A DNA stretch of 64,000 nucleotides from Sellimonas caecigallum (GTDB lineage: Bacteria; Bacillota; Clostridia; Lachnospirales; Lachnospiraceae). Where the stretch lies: NCBI RefSeq assembly GCF_045038405.1, contig NZ_CP173660.1:1364001-1428000 (forward strand), read 5' to 3'. Position numbers and translations under genes: made by a program. Of this stretch, positions 32,132 through 42,405 are shown piece by piece. Each line of letters starts with the position of its first letter. Positions within the stretch are counted from its first letter, which is position 1. Below the pieces are notes generated by a model. That model did no database searches. It saw nothing but the letters and a program-made list of their open reading frames with translations, and was not told the DNA's origin.

Positions 32132-33643
32132 TTGAGTACGATCAATTCAGACGAAATAATCTCCATTTTGAAAGAAGAAATTCAAAATTATGACGAAATC
32201 AGCAAAGATAAAGAAGTCGGGACGGTCGTAAGCGTTGGGGACGGTATCGCAAATATCTATGGTATCGATCACGCAGCATACGGCGAGATCGTGACATTCG
32301 AAAATGGGCTCAAAGGGATGGTCCAGGATATCCGTCAGAACAGTATCGGATGTATCCTTTTTGGCGACGACCGGGAGATCAAGGAAGGGACGAAAGTATT
32401 CCGTACCGGAAAAAGCGCTGGCGTACCGGCAGGAGAAGGCTTTATCGGCCGTGTTGTGAATGCCCTGGGCGCGCCGATCGACGGCAAAGGGGAAATACCG
32501 TGCGATGAATACAGACCCGTGGAATATCCGGCGCCGTCCATTGTGGACAGAAAGTCTGTCAGTGTTCCTATGGAGACAGGAATCCTTTCAATCGACTCCA
32601 TGTTCCCGATCGGGCGCGGACAGCGTGAGCTGATTATCGGGGACCGGCAGACAGGAAAGACTTCCATTGCCATCGACACGATTTTGAACCAGAAAGGAAA
32701 AGATGTCATCTGTATCTATGTAGCTATCGGTCAGAAGGCGTCTACCGTGGCGAAGCTGGTTTCCACTCTTGAAAAATATGGAGCTTTAGAGTATACAACA
32801 GTATTTTCAGCGACAGCAAGCGACTGTGCGCCGCTTCAGTACATTGTGCCGTATGCGGGAACAGCCCTTGCCGAATATTTTATGTATAGAGGAAAAGATG
32901 TCCTGATCGTCTATGACGACCTGTCCAAGCATGCGGTAGCTTACCGTGCTCTTTCCCTTCTTCTGGAGAGACCGCCTGGACGTGAGGCATATCCGGGGGA
33001 CGTATTCTATCTGCATTCCAGACTTCTGGAGCGTTCCAGCCGTCTGAGCGATGAGGCAGGAGGAGGTTCTATCACAGCGCTTCCGATCATTGAGACGCAG
33101 GCAGGGGATGTATCCGCTTATATTCCGACCAATGTCATTTCCATTACAGACGGACAGATTTTCCTGGAGAGCGATTTGTTCTTCTCCGGTATGCGCCCGG
33201 CTGTCAATGTAGGGCTTTCCGTATCCCGTGTCGGCGGTGCAGCACAGACTAAGGCGATGAAAAAAGCATCCGGAAGCATCCGTATCGATCTGGCACAGTA
33301 CAGGGAAATGCAGGTGTTTACCCAGTTCTCATCAGACCTTGACGAGTCTACAAAGGCGCAGCTTGAATACGGAAGCTGTCTGATGGAACTTCTCAAACAG
33401 CCGCTGTGCAGCCCGTTGTCCCTGCATGAGCAGGTTATTACCTTGTGTGTGGCGACCAACAAGAAGATGGTCGGCATCCCGCTCAAGGAGATAAAGAAAT
33501 ACCAGAAAGAGATTCTCGAGTATTTTGACAGTGTTTATCCGGAGATCGGACGAGAGATCGAAGAGAAGAAAGTCCTCACAGAGGAGCTTACAGAAAAGAT
33601 TTTGAAAGCGGCAGAAGAATTCAGAGATAAGAGCAGGTGTTAG
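32132..33643 (+). CDS. atpA: F1Fo ATP synthase subunit alpha
   Basis: A 503-residue non-catalytic nucleotide-binding subunit. Walker A is GDRQTGKTSIAID; DVLIVYDDLSKHA is Walker B, and the alpha signature PPGREAYPGDVFYLHSRLLER is present. The start is TTG at 32132 with GGAGGTGA nine bases upstream. Length is normal. It forms the hexameric head with beta. Confidence 0.97.
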   Translation: MSTINSDEIISILKEEIQNYDEISKDKEVGTVVSVGDGIANIYGIDHAAYGEIVTFENGLKGMVQDIRQNSIGCILFGDDREIKEGTKVFRTGKSAGVPAGEGFIGRVVNALGAPIDGKGEIPCDEYRPVEYPAPSIVDRKSVSVPMETGILSIDSMFPIGRGQRELIIGDRQTGKTSIAIDTILNQKGKDVICIYVAIGQKASTVAKLVSTLEKYGALEYTTVFSATASDCAPLQYIVPYAGTALAEYFMYRGKDVLIVYDDLSKHAVAYRALSLLLERPPGREAYPGDVFYLHSRLLERSSRLSDEAGGGSITALPIIETQAGDVSAYIPTNVISITDGQIFLESDLFFSGMRPAVNVGLSVSRVGGAAQTKAMKKASGSIRIDLAQYREMQVFTQFSSDLDESTKAQLEYGSCLMELLKQPLCSPLSLHEQVITLCVATNKKMVGIPLKEIKKYQKEILEYFDSVYPEIGREIEEKKVLTEELTEKILKAAEEFRDKSRC

Positions 33644-33644
33644 T

Positions 33645-34535
33645 ATGGCAAGTGCAAAAGAAATACAGGCACGAATGAAAAGCATTCGGGATACAATGAA
33701 GATCACAAATGCGATGTATATGATTTCTTCCTCCAAGATGAAACGTGCGAAGAGAGTGCTTGCAGATACAGAGCCGTATTTCTACAATCTGCAGAGTACG
33801 ATCTCACGTATCCTCCGCCATATGCCGGATGTGGAACATGTCTTTTTTGATACGAGGCCGCAGATCCCGGAAGAAGAGCGAAAGATCGGCTGTATCGTCG
33901 TGACGGCGGACAAAGGACTTGCAGGAGCCTACAATCACAATGTCATCAAGATGACGGAAGATGGCATCATCAACGCAAAGGGACATCCGAAGCTGTATGT
34001 GCTGGGAATCGTGGGACAGCAGTATTTCCGAAAAAAGAACGTCGATATGGATGAGCAGTTCCATTATACCGTCCAGAAACCGACGATGCACCGGGCAAGG
34101 GTCATTGCCAGGGAGATGGTAGAAGAGTTTGTGAACGGGCACCTTGACGAGGTGGATATCATTTTTACGGAAATGGTCAGCGCGATCTCTATGGAGACGA
34201 AGCGCGTGCAGATCCTTCCGTTGAAAAAGTCACAGTTTTCCAATATGAAAATACCGGTGGACGTGCAGCAGGAGGTTATCCGGATGGTGCCGTCCACGGA
34301 GGCTGTCCTGGATCAGATCGTGCCAAACTATGTAACAGGCTATATTTACGGATGTCTGGTAGAGTCTTATGCCAGTGAGAATAATGCGAGAATGACAGCG
34401 ATGCAGTCTTCGACAGACAACGCGAAAGAAATGCTCCGTGAGTTGTCGATTCAGTACAACCGTGCAAGGCAGGCTGCCATCACACAGGAGATCACGGAAG
34501 TAATCAGCGGTGCGAAAGCACAAAAAAGGAAGTGA
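33645..34535 (+). CDS. atpG: F1Fo ATP synthase subunit gamma
   Basis: A 296-residue central-stalk subunit. N-terminal KEIQARMKSIRDTMKITNAMYMIS and C-terminal NNARMTAMQSSTDNAKEML form the coiled rotor axle. The start is one base after the atpA stop. The C-terminal helix ends in a basic AKAQKRK. Confidence 0.95.
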   Translation: MASAKEIQARMKSIRDTMKITNAMYMISSSKMKRAKRVLADTEPYFYNLQSTISRILRHMPDVEHVFFDTRPQIPEEERKIGCIVVTADKGLAGAYNHNVIKMTEDGIINAKGHPKLYVLGIVGQQYFRKKNVDMDEQFHYTVQKPTMHRARVIAREMVEEFVNGHLDEVDIIFTEMVSAISMETKRVQILPLKKSQFSNMKIPVDVQQEVIRMVPSTEAVLDQIVPNYVTGYIYGCLVESYASENNARMTAMQSSTDNAKEMLRELSIQYNRARQAAITQEITEVISGAKAQKRK

Positions 34536-34540
34536 TGACG

Positions 34541-35938
34541 ATGAATAAAGGAAAGATTGTACAGGTCATGGGACCTGTTGTAGATGTAATATTTGAAAAC
34601 GGGGAACTTCCAAAAATCAAAGATGCTTTAGTTGTGGAAAATAATGGGAAAAAGTGTGTGATGGAAGTATCACAGCATATAGGAAATGATACGGTCCGCT
34701 GTATCATGCTTTCCGCCAGCGAAGGCCTCTACCGTGATATGGAAGTTGTCGCTACCGGAGCAGGCATCAAAGTTCCGGTAGGAGATAAGACGCTTGGCCG
34801 TCTGTTCAACGTCCTCGGAGAGACAGTGGACAACGGCGAATCACTGGAAGGCGAGGAACACTGGGAGATTCACAGAGATCCGCCGACCTTCGAAGAGCAG
34901 AGCCCGGTAGTGGAGATACTGGAGACCGGAATCAAGGTCATCGACCTTCTGGCTCCGTACGCAAAGGGTGGAAAGATCGGTCTTTTTGGCGGCGCCGGTG
35001 TTGGAAAAACGGTGCTGATCCAGGAGTTGATCCAGAATATTGCCACAGAACACGGTGGATATTCCATCTTTACCGGTGTAGGAGAGCGTTCCCGTGAAGG
35101 AAATGACCTCTGGACAGAGATGAAAGAGTCTGGAGTATTGAATAAGACAGCCCTTGTGTTTGGGCAGATGAATGAGCCGCCTGGATCACGTATGCGTGTG
35201 GCTGAGACTGGACTTACGATGGCGGAATATTTCCGCGATAAAGAGCATCAGGACGTGCTTCTTTTTATCGACAATATTTTCCGTTTCGTGCAGGCAGGAT
35301 CTGAGGTGTCCGCGCTTCTTGGACGTATGCCGTCCGCGGTTGGATATCAGCCGACACTGGCTACAGAGATGGGGGCACTTCAGGAGAGGATCGCTTCCAC
35401 GAAGAATGGATCTGTCACATCCGTGCAGGCAGTCTACGTGCCGGCCGACGACCTGACCGACCCGGCTCCGGCCACAACATTCGCTCATCTGGATGCACAG
35501 ACGGTCCTTTCCAGAAAGATTGTGGAACAGGGGATCTACCCGGCTGTGGATCCGTTGGAATCCAGCTCCCGTATCCTCGAGGCCGACGTGGTAGGCGAAG
35601 AGCACTATGAGGTGGCACGAAAAGTACAGGAAATCCTCCAGAAATATAAAGAACTGCAGGATATCATCGCAATCCTCGGTATGGAAGAGCTTTCCGAAGA
35701 AGATAAGAATATTGTGTACCGTGCAAGAAAGATCCAGAAATTCTTATCTCAGCCATTCCATGTGGCGGAGAATTTCACAGGGATTCCAGGAAAGTATGTT
35801 CCGCTGAAAGAGACGATCCGTGGATTTAAGATGATCGTGGAAGGCGAGATGGACGAATACCCGGAAAATGCATTTTTCAATGTCGGAACGATCGAGGACG
35901 TCATTGAGAAAGCGAAAGCCGAAGCGGCAGAACAGTAA
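34541..35938 (+). CDS. atpD: F1Fo ATP synthase subunit beta
   Basis: A 465-residue catalytic subunit from the ATG at 34541; earlier GTG and ATG codons lie on the ribosome site. Motifs: GGAGVGKTVLIQE (P-loop), GERSREGNDL with the catalytic Glu, VLLFIDNIFRFVQAG (Walker B) and the ATP-binding Tyr region. DELSEED-type text is seen as EELSEEDKNIV. All catalytic residues appear intact. Confidence 0.97.
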   Translation: MNKGKIVQVMGPVVDVIFENGELPKIKDALVVENNGKKCVMEVSQHIGNDTVRCIMLSASEGLYRDMEVVATGAGIKVPVGDKTLGRLFNVLGETVDNGESLEGEEHWEIHRDPPTFEEQSPVVEILETGIKVIDLLAPYAKGGKIGLFGGAGVGKTVLIQELIQNIATEHGGYSIFTGVGERSREGNDLWTEMKESGVLNKTALVFGQMNEPPGSRMRVAETGLTMAEYFRDKEHQDVLLFIDNIFRFVQAGSEVSALLGRMPSAVGYQPTLATEMGALQERIASTKNGSVTSVQAVYVPADDLTDPAPATTFAHLDAQTVLSRKIVEQGIYPAVDPLESSSRILEADVVGEEHYEVARKVQEILQKYKELQDIIAILGMEELSEEDKNIVYRARKIQKFLSQPFHVAENFTGIPGKYVPLKETIRGFKMIVEGEMDEYPENAFFNVGTIEDVIEKAKAEAAEQ

Positions 35939-35950
35939 AGGGGTGCGTAT

Positions 35951-36367
35951 ATGGGCCAGAGTACATTTGGACTGGAAATCTACGCCAGCGACCGTCAGTT
36001 TTATACAGGAAGAGGGAAAAGCATCACGATCCCTGTGGACGACGGCGAGATGCAGATCCTTCCTCATCACGAAGATATGATCGCTGCGATCATACCAGGC
36101 GAGATGAGATTTACGGACGCGGAAGGTCTGGAGGTAGACGTGGCGGTAAGCGCCGGATTTGTGGAAGTGCTTAACAATCGTGTGAAAGTGTTCGCACTTA
36201 CGGTAGAGCGACCGGAGGAGATCGATATCCGGCGAGCAGAGGAGGCAAGGGAGAGAGCGGAAGAACAGCTCCGTCAGAAAAAGAGCCTCCAGGAGTACAA
36301 TGCCAACCAGATGGCGCTTGCAAGAGCGATGTCACGACTGAGAGTAACACACAGAAGAGATATATAA
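35951..36367 (+). CDS. atpC: F1Fo ATP synthase subunit epsilon
   Basis: A 138-residue subunit with the N-terminal beta sandwich (GEMQILPHHEDMIAAI is the family motif) and a C-terminal helix pair (EEARERAEEQLRQ, MALARAMSRLRV). It inhibits ATP hydrolysis and couples the rotor. GGGGTG precedes the ATG. It is the last gene, followed by a terminator. Confidence 0.95.
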   Translation: MGQSTFGLEIYASDRQFYTGRGKSITIPVDDGEMQILPHHEDMIAAIIPGEMRFTDAEGLEVDVAVSAGFVEVLNNRVKVFALTVERPEEIDIRRAEEARERAEEQLRQKKSLQEYNANQMALARAMSRLRVTHRRDI

Positions 36368-36383
36368 TATTAAGATACAAAAG

Positions 36384-36413
36384 GTGCATCTTCAATTTGA
36401 GGATGCACTTTTA
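36384..36413 (+). terminator. Terminator after the atp operon
   Basis: GTGCATCTTCA and TGAGGATGCAC pair with one wobble, followed by TTTTATT. Confidence 0.75.
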
Positions 36414-36534
36414 TTGTGTGCAGCAAATGAGTGTGTTACACTGAGAGAAGAAAAAGGTGGCTGAGAAAAAGAGAAATGCGGCCGGAAATATATGGATCAT
36501 AAGGTAACAATAAATAGGAAGAAAGGAAAACAGT

Positions 36535-38265
36535 ATGAAGAAAGAAGAGCTGAAAAAACTGATCGACACGGCGGCGGGAAGGATCCCGGCGGATGTTGTC
36601 ATAAAAAACTGTAAGATTGTAAATGTATTCTCAGGTACGATCACTGAGGGGGATATTGCCCTCTGCGGAGGACAGATCGCAGGGATCGGGGAGTATGAAG
36701 GCAAAGAAACGGTAGATGCCCAAGGCCGCTATGCGGTTCCTGGATTTATAGACAGCCATATCCACATTGAATCTTCCTATGTAAGTCCGGAAGAGATCGG
36801 CCGCCTTCTTGTGCCGCATGGGGCGACGACTATCATCGCAGATCCACATGAGATTGTCAACGTATGCGGAATCAAAGGGTTGGACTACATGATGGAAGCG
36901 GCAGAAGGAACGAAACTTGACATCAAATATGTCCTTCCGTCCTGTGTGCCGGCCACACCGTTCGAACATGCGGGGGCAGTCATCGGCGCGCCGGAAATGG
37001 AAGAGCCGATCCGCAGGGACGAAATACTGGGACTCGGGGAATTCATGAATTTTCCGGGGGTGATCCAGGCGGACGACGCCGTGCTTGAGAAGATTTTGAC
37101 AGCAAAGCGGGTCGGAAAGATCATCGACGGACATGGACCTGGAATCACTGGGAAAGAGCTGAATGCCTATGCTTCCGCGCGAATCCTGGCAGATCATGAA
37201 TGCTCCACAGTAGAAGAGATGAAAGAACGTCTGGAACGGGGGATGTATATTCTGCTGCGCCAAGGATCAGCCTGCCACAATCTTCGGACGCTGCTCAAAG
37301 GAGTCACGCGGGAGAACGAAAGAAGATGTCTTCTCTGTTCAGATGACCGCCAGCCAAAGACAATCCTTCAGGAAGGACACTTGGACAATCATCTGAAGAT
37401 CTGTGTGGAAGAAGGGCTCGATCCGGTAAGTGCCATCCGGATGGCCACCCTCAATGCGGCTGAATGCTTCCGGCTTTACGACAGAGGTGCCATCGCTCCG
37501 GGATACCGTGCGGACATCGTCCTTTTGGATGACCTGAAAGAATTCCGCGTGGACAGAGTCTGGATCGATGGGGAACTCACGGCCCAGGAAGGGAAGTATT
37601 TGCCGGAAGTACACAGACACGATATCGCTTCGGTAAAAAGAAGTGTGGTTGTCAAAGATTTCAGCAGGGAAAAACTGAAGATGCATCTTTCTTCGGACCA
37701 TGTACATGTCATCGAAATCCTTCCGGGCGGGGTTGTGACGAAAAAGACGACGGCAAAGATCACTCTCGACCAAGAGGGAGAATTCGTGTGGAATCCAGAC
37801 GAAGACATCGTGAAGGTGGCCGTGGTAGAAAGACACCAGGGAACTGGAAACGTAGCCTGCGGATTCCTGAAAGGGTACGGGATAAAAGAAGGGGCAGTCG
37901 CTCTTTCCATTGCCCACGATTCCCACAATATCATTGCAGTTGGAGTCAATGATGAGGAGATGGAATATGCTGTCCGTAGTCTGATCGCTCAGAATGGAGG
38001 AATCGTGCTTGTGAAGGAAGGGAAAGTGATCGAGAGTATGCCGATGCCGATTGCAGGACTTATGAGTGACCGAAGCGGAGAGTGGGTAGATGAAAAGCTG
38101 AACGCGATTCATGAGAAAGCTTATACGGAGCTTGGAATCTGTGGGGAAGTGGAGCCGGTAATGACACTTTGCTTTATGTCACTCCCTGTGATACCGGAAC
38201 TGAAACTGACGGATATGGGACTCTTTGATGTGAATGCATTTTCCTTTATACCGGTGGAAGCATAA
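36535..38265 (+). CDS. ade: Adenine deaminase
   Basis: A 576-residue amidohydrolase that converts adenine to hypoxanthine in purine salvage. PGFIDSHIHIESSYVSP holds the two metal His, and GATTIIADPHEIVNVCG, CSDDRQPKTILQEGHLDNHL and the C-terminal ADE domain complete the family pattern. Length is standard. AGGAAGAAAGG precedes the ATG. No purine-riboswitch core was seen in the leader. It is flanked by terminators and is probably transcribed alone. Confidence 0.95.
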   Translation: MKKEELKKLIDTAAGRIPADVVIKNCKIVNVFSGTITEGDIALCGGQIAGIGEYEGKETVDAQGRYAVPGFIDSHIHIESSYVSPEEIGRLLVPHGATTIIADPHEIVNVCGIKGLDYMMEAAEGTKLDIKYVLPSCVPATPFEHAGAVIGAPEMEEPIRRDEILGLGEFMNFPGVIQADDAVLEKILTAKRVGKIIDGHGPGITGKELNAYASARILADHECSTVEEMKERLERGMYILLRQGSACHNLRTLLKGVTRENERRCLLCSDDRQPKTILQEGHLDNHLKICVEEGLDPVSAIRMATLNAAECFRLYDRGAIAPGYRADIVLLDDLKEFRVDRVWIDGELTAQEGKYLPEVHRHDIASVKRSVVVKDFSREKLKMHLSSDHVHVIEILPGGVVTKKTTAKITLDQEGEFVWNPDEDIVKVAVVERHQGTGNVACGFLKGYGIKEGAVALSIAHDSHNIIAVGVNDEEMEYAVRSLIAQNGGIVLVKEGKVIESMPMPIAGLMSDRSGEWVDEKLNAIHEKAYTELGICGEVEPVMTLCFMSLPVIPELKLTDMGLFDVNAFSFIPVEA

Positions 38266-38283
38266 TGATAACATCTAAAATTA

Positions 38284-38320
38284 AATCGCCCCTTTTGCTT
38301 AGCAACTGGGGCGATTTTTT
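38284..38320. terminator. Bidirectional terminator between ade and the TetR gene
   Basis: AATCGCCCC and GGGGCGATT pair around an AGCAACT-containing loop, followed by TTTTTT. Convergent genes flank it. Confidence 0.85.
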
Positions 38321-38338
38321 GCATCAATATGGCAGTTT

Positions 38339-38932
38339 CTATCTTTTTGTGATCCGTGCCACGAAGGCGGATATGATCCGTTCGGCATACTGGGACAGAG
38401 AATAACGGCGCTGCTTTAAAAGCCAGTCGTATGTAAGTCCTCTCTCAAGAATGGTATAGTATTCTGTCAGCTCGTTGGGCGAGAGCTCGCTCTGGAAACA
38501 GCCGGACTCCAGCCCCTCTTTGATGATCGACAGGACGATCTGATAATATTTTCGATCCGGGTTGATGATAGGACGTCCATATTCGGTCATGACTTCCAGG
38601 CCGTAAAGGCAAGGCAGGAGGGTCACAAAGCGGGACGTCTCCAGTCCTTTCATAACATATTGGCTGAAACGCAGAAGCTTTTGATCCGGGGAAATATCCG
38701 ACGGTACATTATCCAGCCAGTCTTCGTATGTGCTGTCATAGTGGGACGCAAGCTGGAAGAGGAGTTCCTCTTTCCCGCGGAAATGATGGTAAAAAGCCCC
38801 TCGGGAAGTACCGGACTCTTCAATAATCTGATTGATGGTCGTGTTTGCATAGCCCTGATCCAGAAAAAGTTTCCAGGAAGCATCTAGTATTTTTGTGCGA
38901 GCACTTGTCTCTTTTTTCTTATAGTAAGCCAT
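38339..38932 (-). CDS. TetR/AcrR family repressor
   Basis: A 197-residue TetR-type regulator. Residues 10-56 are the helix-turn-helix (TKILDASWKLFLDQGYANTT, IIEESGTSRGAFYHHFRGKEEL). The C-terminal ligand domain is variable. It is divergent from the M14 peptidase gene; the shared region has an operator-like inverted repeat over the peptidase promoter, so the peptidase is the likely target. The inducer is unknown. Confidence 0.9.
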   Translation of the reverse strand: MAYYKKKETSARTKILDASWKLFLDQGYANTTINQIIEESGTSRGAFYHHFRGKEELLFQLASHYDSTYEDWLDNVPSDISPDQKLLRFSQYVMKGLETSRFVTLLPCLYGLEVMTEYGRPIINPDRKYYQIVLSIIKEGLESGCFQSELSPNELTEYYTILERGLTYDWLLKQRRYSLSQYAERIISAFVARITKR

Positions 38933-39013
38933 AACTTTTCCTCGATTTGTATATTATTACTAAATATTATAGCGGAAACAGGCAGAAATGTACAACTCTT
39001 TTTTGTTATAAAG

Positions 39014-39054
39014 TTATCACTCTTCTTGACAGTAAAATTTCAGCGTGATAAACT
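39014..39054 (+). promoter_or_regulatory. Promoter with operator-like repeat before the M14 peptidase gene
   Basis: TTGACA (39026-39031), 17-base spacer, TAAACT (39049-39054). The arms TTATCAC (39014-39020) and GTGATAA (39045-39051) form a perfect inverted pair that encloses the -35 and overlaps the -10, a good place for the TetR-type repressor to act. Confidence 0.6.
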
Positions 39055-39119
39055 TTAGAAAAATAGGAATGCAGTACGGATTTTAGTATCCGAATTTCAG
39101 CATTTCAAGAGGAGCAGAT

Positions 39120-42100
39120 ATGGAAAAATTGCAAATCAAAGAGAACATGGGAAAAGAGGAAATGAGATATGCCGTCGAAGCGGCCCGTTTGCTTGGATTC
39201 CAGACAGAAGCGGCTGTTTTTCCCGTCACATGTACTGAGGGAGGCATTTTGGCACCACAGAATGAAGACGAGCTGCAAGAGCTGTGGGCGCTGTCGGAAA
39301 AAGGCGCACCGGAGGGGTATTTGCAGGCGAAAGGCAATCCGGAGCCGATGTTTGATCTGGAGTTTCGGGAACAAACGGGGTTGGAGTACATATTCAGCAA
39401 AGGGCCGTTTTTGAAAGACGAGGACTTTGACTTTCTGCCGGACAAACTGGATGTGAAGCTTGTTCTGCCGGATAACGCGGATCATTTTCTTGTAGCTTCA
39501 GCGTGCAATATCGCTTTTCGGCTCGGCATGGAGACGACCGGATATGAGGGAGATATTGTGGCAGAAGAAGGATACAAGGGAAATGCCTTTGTGTTTGAGA
39601 ACGCGGCAAAGACAGAGATGGTCTTGGAAGAGTCTGAGAAGGCAGTAAGAGTCATTGTACGTGGACAGGGACAGGAACTTCTGGATTTTACGGCCTATAT
39701 CTGTGAACATTTCCCTTCAGCAGCGGGATTCCAAAATTGGCGGGATGTCCTGATGAATATGACGGATGATTTTATTTTGCGCGGAGCGGACGGACAGCTT
39801 GCAGCGTTGGATGCCTGCGGGGAAGAGGATGAGGAAAATACATTTACTGTATATGGATCGCCTGAGATCACAGAACAGCAGAAAAGCGGTTTCCCACGGG
39901 CAGTCTTTGAGAATTATAAAGCGGGCAGGCAGGTATACGAAAAGACATACACACTTCCTTGGGAAGTAGAAACATTCGAAAGAATCCTGGAGGAAGAACT
40001 TTATCCGAAACTTAGAAACGGGGATCGGATCCGGATTCAGGGAGCAGTAAGTGAAGACTTGGAAGTCCGGGAGAAACTGAAGGCAAAAATACAAGAAAAA
40101 GTAAAGGAAAAAGGAGCAGAGACGGAAAATCTTGACATCTTTTGTGCATATAAGCAGGGATTTTCCTGGCTGGATGAAAAGATCATCCCGTCTGTGCGCA
40201 GCTCGAAACCGGATAAGATTGAAATCTTCTTTAAGCCGTTTCTGCCAAAAGGACAGAAAGAGTGGCTGGACGAAAATGGAGCTACACCATCGTACCACAA
40301 CCTAAAGGCAGACAATCCGGACAAATGGTACGATCTGCCGATCCGCTACTTGCAGGAGCTGTATCCTATCGAGGATGTGCTCGTAAGGGAGCTTGGCCTT
40401 TCGAGGGATGATGTTGTCTTCCTTCCGTACGAAGGGGAGGAGGATATTACCTACCGCTGCAAAGTGTACTGTGGAGATGAGATTTGCCTTGAAGAGACCT
40501 ACCGGGCTTGGTATTCAGAGCGGCCATATATGGACGAGTATCCGCAGATGGGAAAGGTACATCCTTCCACAGGATATATTACTGTCTCCATCAATGGGGA
40601 GGAGAGCCTTTCCCGCAGAGTTCGGACAGACCTGGAGGAAATCTGGGATACGTATCAGGCGGAAGTCCTTCCAGACTGCAGAAAATATATAGAAGAAAAA
40701 TATGACGGAAAGATAACCGAGGACCTGCAGCCGTTTTTCCAGGAACTTCTTCTGGATGTGACGGTAAGCGAACCGGACTACCGGGTTGGATGCAGGGAAG
40801 ACTTGATTTCTTCTCTGGACGCACTGCATGAAGATATGTACTTTGCAGGCAGCGATTATTTTAAGAACTACGGGGTACAGAATATCAATGTTATGCTGGA
40901 CGCACCGGGGCTTATCCTTCCGGCTATCCACAAAAAAGAAGGCCCGCCCGTATTTCGCGTTGTGCTTTCGGAAAAACTTACGGAGAAACCTTGTATTGTC
41001 CGCAATGATGAAATCCTCTGCGGTCAAAGAGAACGGGGCGAAGTTTCTGCATGGATCACGAGAATTGCATGGGAAGACAGCAGGCCGCTGGTAGAAATAC
41101 AGACTGGCTGCGTGGCAGACGCACTGCTTGCTTCTTATGCCAACCTTCTCCAAAAGGGAATCTTGCATCTTTCTGAAGAGCTTACCTATACAGGAAAGAT
41201 CGTCTTTGTTTCCGAAAACGGCAGCAAGTATGAGTCGAGCATCCGGGGAAAGAAGAAGTGTTCCAAGGAGAAGCGGATCGAGGATATCGATCTGCACGAA
41301 AAAGAGCTGATCGGTTACGACATGTACCGTTCCATCATCGAGGAACTGAAGGAAGTGCCGGGTATCGAAGTATTTCGGACGGCTCGTTCCTATACAGGAA
41401 GAGAACTTTATGCCATCTGGATCCGACCGGACAAAGAAGGATATATCTCAATGACGAAGCGGCTTACACTGCATCCGAGCGAGATAATCAATGCAAGACA
41501 TCATGCCAATGAAGTGTCAAGCACGAACGCGTCTTTCATCCTTCTTAGGAAGCTGCTTACAAAAGAAGAATATAAAGAACTTCCGGAAAAGCTGAATCTC
41601 ATCCTTGTGCCGATGGAAAATGTGGATGGGGCGGCTATCCATTACGAGCTGCAGAAAGAGCATCCGTTCTGGAAATTCCATGTAGCGCGGTTTAATTCCC
41701 TCGGGAAGGAATTTTTCTCCGATCACTTCCGGAAAGACACGATCCACAGCGAGGCCATGGGACTTAGCCGGCTGTATGAACGGTATGTGCCGGATATGAT
41801 CGTGGATAACCACGGAGTGCCAAGCCATGAGTGGGAGCAGCAGTTTTCCGGCTATACGTCTCCGTCTTACAAGGGATTCTGGCTTCCGAGATCGCTTCTT
41901 TATGGATACTTCTGGTACGTAACAGACGAAGCGTACAAAGATAACTATCCGGTCAACAAAGAGATGGAAGACGTGATCGCCGATGAGATCGCAAAAGACG
42001 GGGAGATGACGGCGCTCAATAAAGAATGGAGCAAACAGTTTGAAAAATACGCCCATGCCTGGATGCCAAAACTTTTCCCGGCAGATTATTATAAAAATAT

Positions 42101-42377
42101 GATCAACTACTGGATCCCATACAAAGCGGATCCGGGACACAAGTATCCGTCTATCCGATTCCCTTGGATCACGACGGTGTCCTACACGAGCGAGGTGGCG
42201 GACGAGACGGCACAGGGAGATTACCTGAACCTTTGCGCCAGAGCACATGTGGCTCACGATGAGGCGACGCTTCGGATGCTGATGTGTGCAAAGACGCCGA
42301 CAGAATGCAGTTTCGACTGTATGGGGGGAAGGATTTTAGCCAGATACAAAAGGAGACGCCCGATGATCATACGGTAG
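39120..42377 (+). CDS. Large M14-family zinc carboxypeptidase-like protein
   Basis: A 1085-residue cytosolic-looking protein without a signal peptide. The M14 domain lies in the C-terminal third (about 740-1060): YTGRELYAIWI is the entry strand, ARHHANEVSSTNA supplies His-x-x-Glu, and VDNHGVPSHEWEQQ is the likely region of the third ligand. The first 700 residues are unassigned and may recognise the peptide substrate. The clustering with DUF969/DUF979, an M29-like protein and a pyroglutamyl peptidase suggests intracellular or imported peptide breakdown. It ends 28 bases before an insertion sequence. Confidence 0.8.
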   Translation: MEKLQIKENMGKEEMRYAVEAARLLGFQTEAAVFPVTCTEGGILAPQNEDELQELWALSEKGAPEGYLQAKGNPEPMFDLEFREQTGLEYIFSKGPFLKDEDFDFLPDKLDVKLVLPDNADHFLVASACNIAFRLGMETTGYEGDIVAEEGYKGNAFVFENAAKTEMVLEESEKAVRVIVRGQGQELLDFTAYICEHFPSAAGFQNWRDVLMNMTDDFILRGADGQLAALDACGEEDEENTFTVYGSPEITEQQKSGFPRAVFENYKAGRQVYEKTYTLPWEVETFERILEEELYPKLRNGDRIRIQGAVSEDLEVREKLKAKIQEKVKEKGAETENLDIFCAYKQGFSWLDEKIIPSVRSSKPDKIEIFFKPFLPKGQKEWLDENGATPSYHNLKADNPDKWYDLPIRYLQELYPIEDVLVRELGLSRDDVVFLPYEGEEDITYRCKVYCGDEICLEETYRAWYSERPYMDEYPQMGKVHPSTGYITVSINGEESLSRRVRTDLEEIWDTYQAEVLPDCRKYIEEKYDGKITEDLQPFFQELLLDVTVSEPDYRVGCREDLISSLDALHEDMYFAGSDYFKNYGVQNINVMLDAPGLILPAIHKKEGPPVFRVVLSEKLTEKPCIVRNDEILCGQRERGEVSAWITRIAWEDSRPLVEIQTGCVADALLASYANLLQKGILHLSEELTYTGKIVFVSENGSKYESSIRGKKKCSKEKRIEDIDLHEKELIGYDMYRSIIEELKEVPGIEVFRTARSYTGRELYAIWIRPDKEGYISMTKRLTLHPSEIINARHHANEVSSTNASFILLRKLLTKEEYKELPEKLNLILVPMENVDGAAIHYELQKEHPFWKFHVARFNSLGKEFFSDHFRKDTIHSEAMGLSRLYERYVPDMIVDNHGVPSHEWEQQFSGYTSPSYKGFWLPRSLLYGYFWYVTDEAYKDNYPVNKEMEDVIADEIAKDGEMTALNKEWSKQFEKYAHAWMPKLFPADYYKNMINYWIPYKADPGHKYPSIRFPWITTVSYTSEVADETAQGDYLNLCARAHVAHDEATLRMLMCAKTPTECSFDCMGGRILARYKRRRPMIIR

Positions 42378-42405
42378 TATCAGGCTGAAAAATAAATTTA
42401 TATTA

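Noticed and set aside
36414..36534. Purine riboswitch before ade
   Set aside because: The short leader lacks the conserved junction sequence and the paired loops of the adenine or guanine class.
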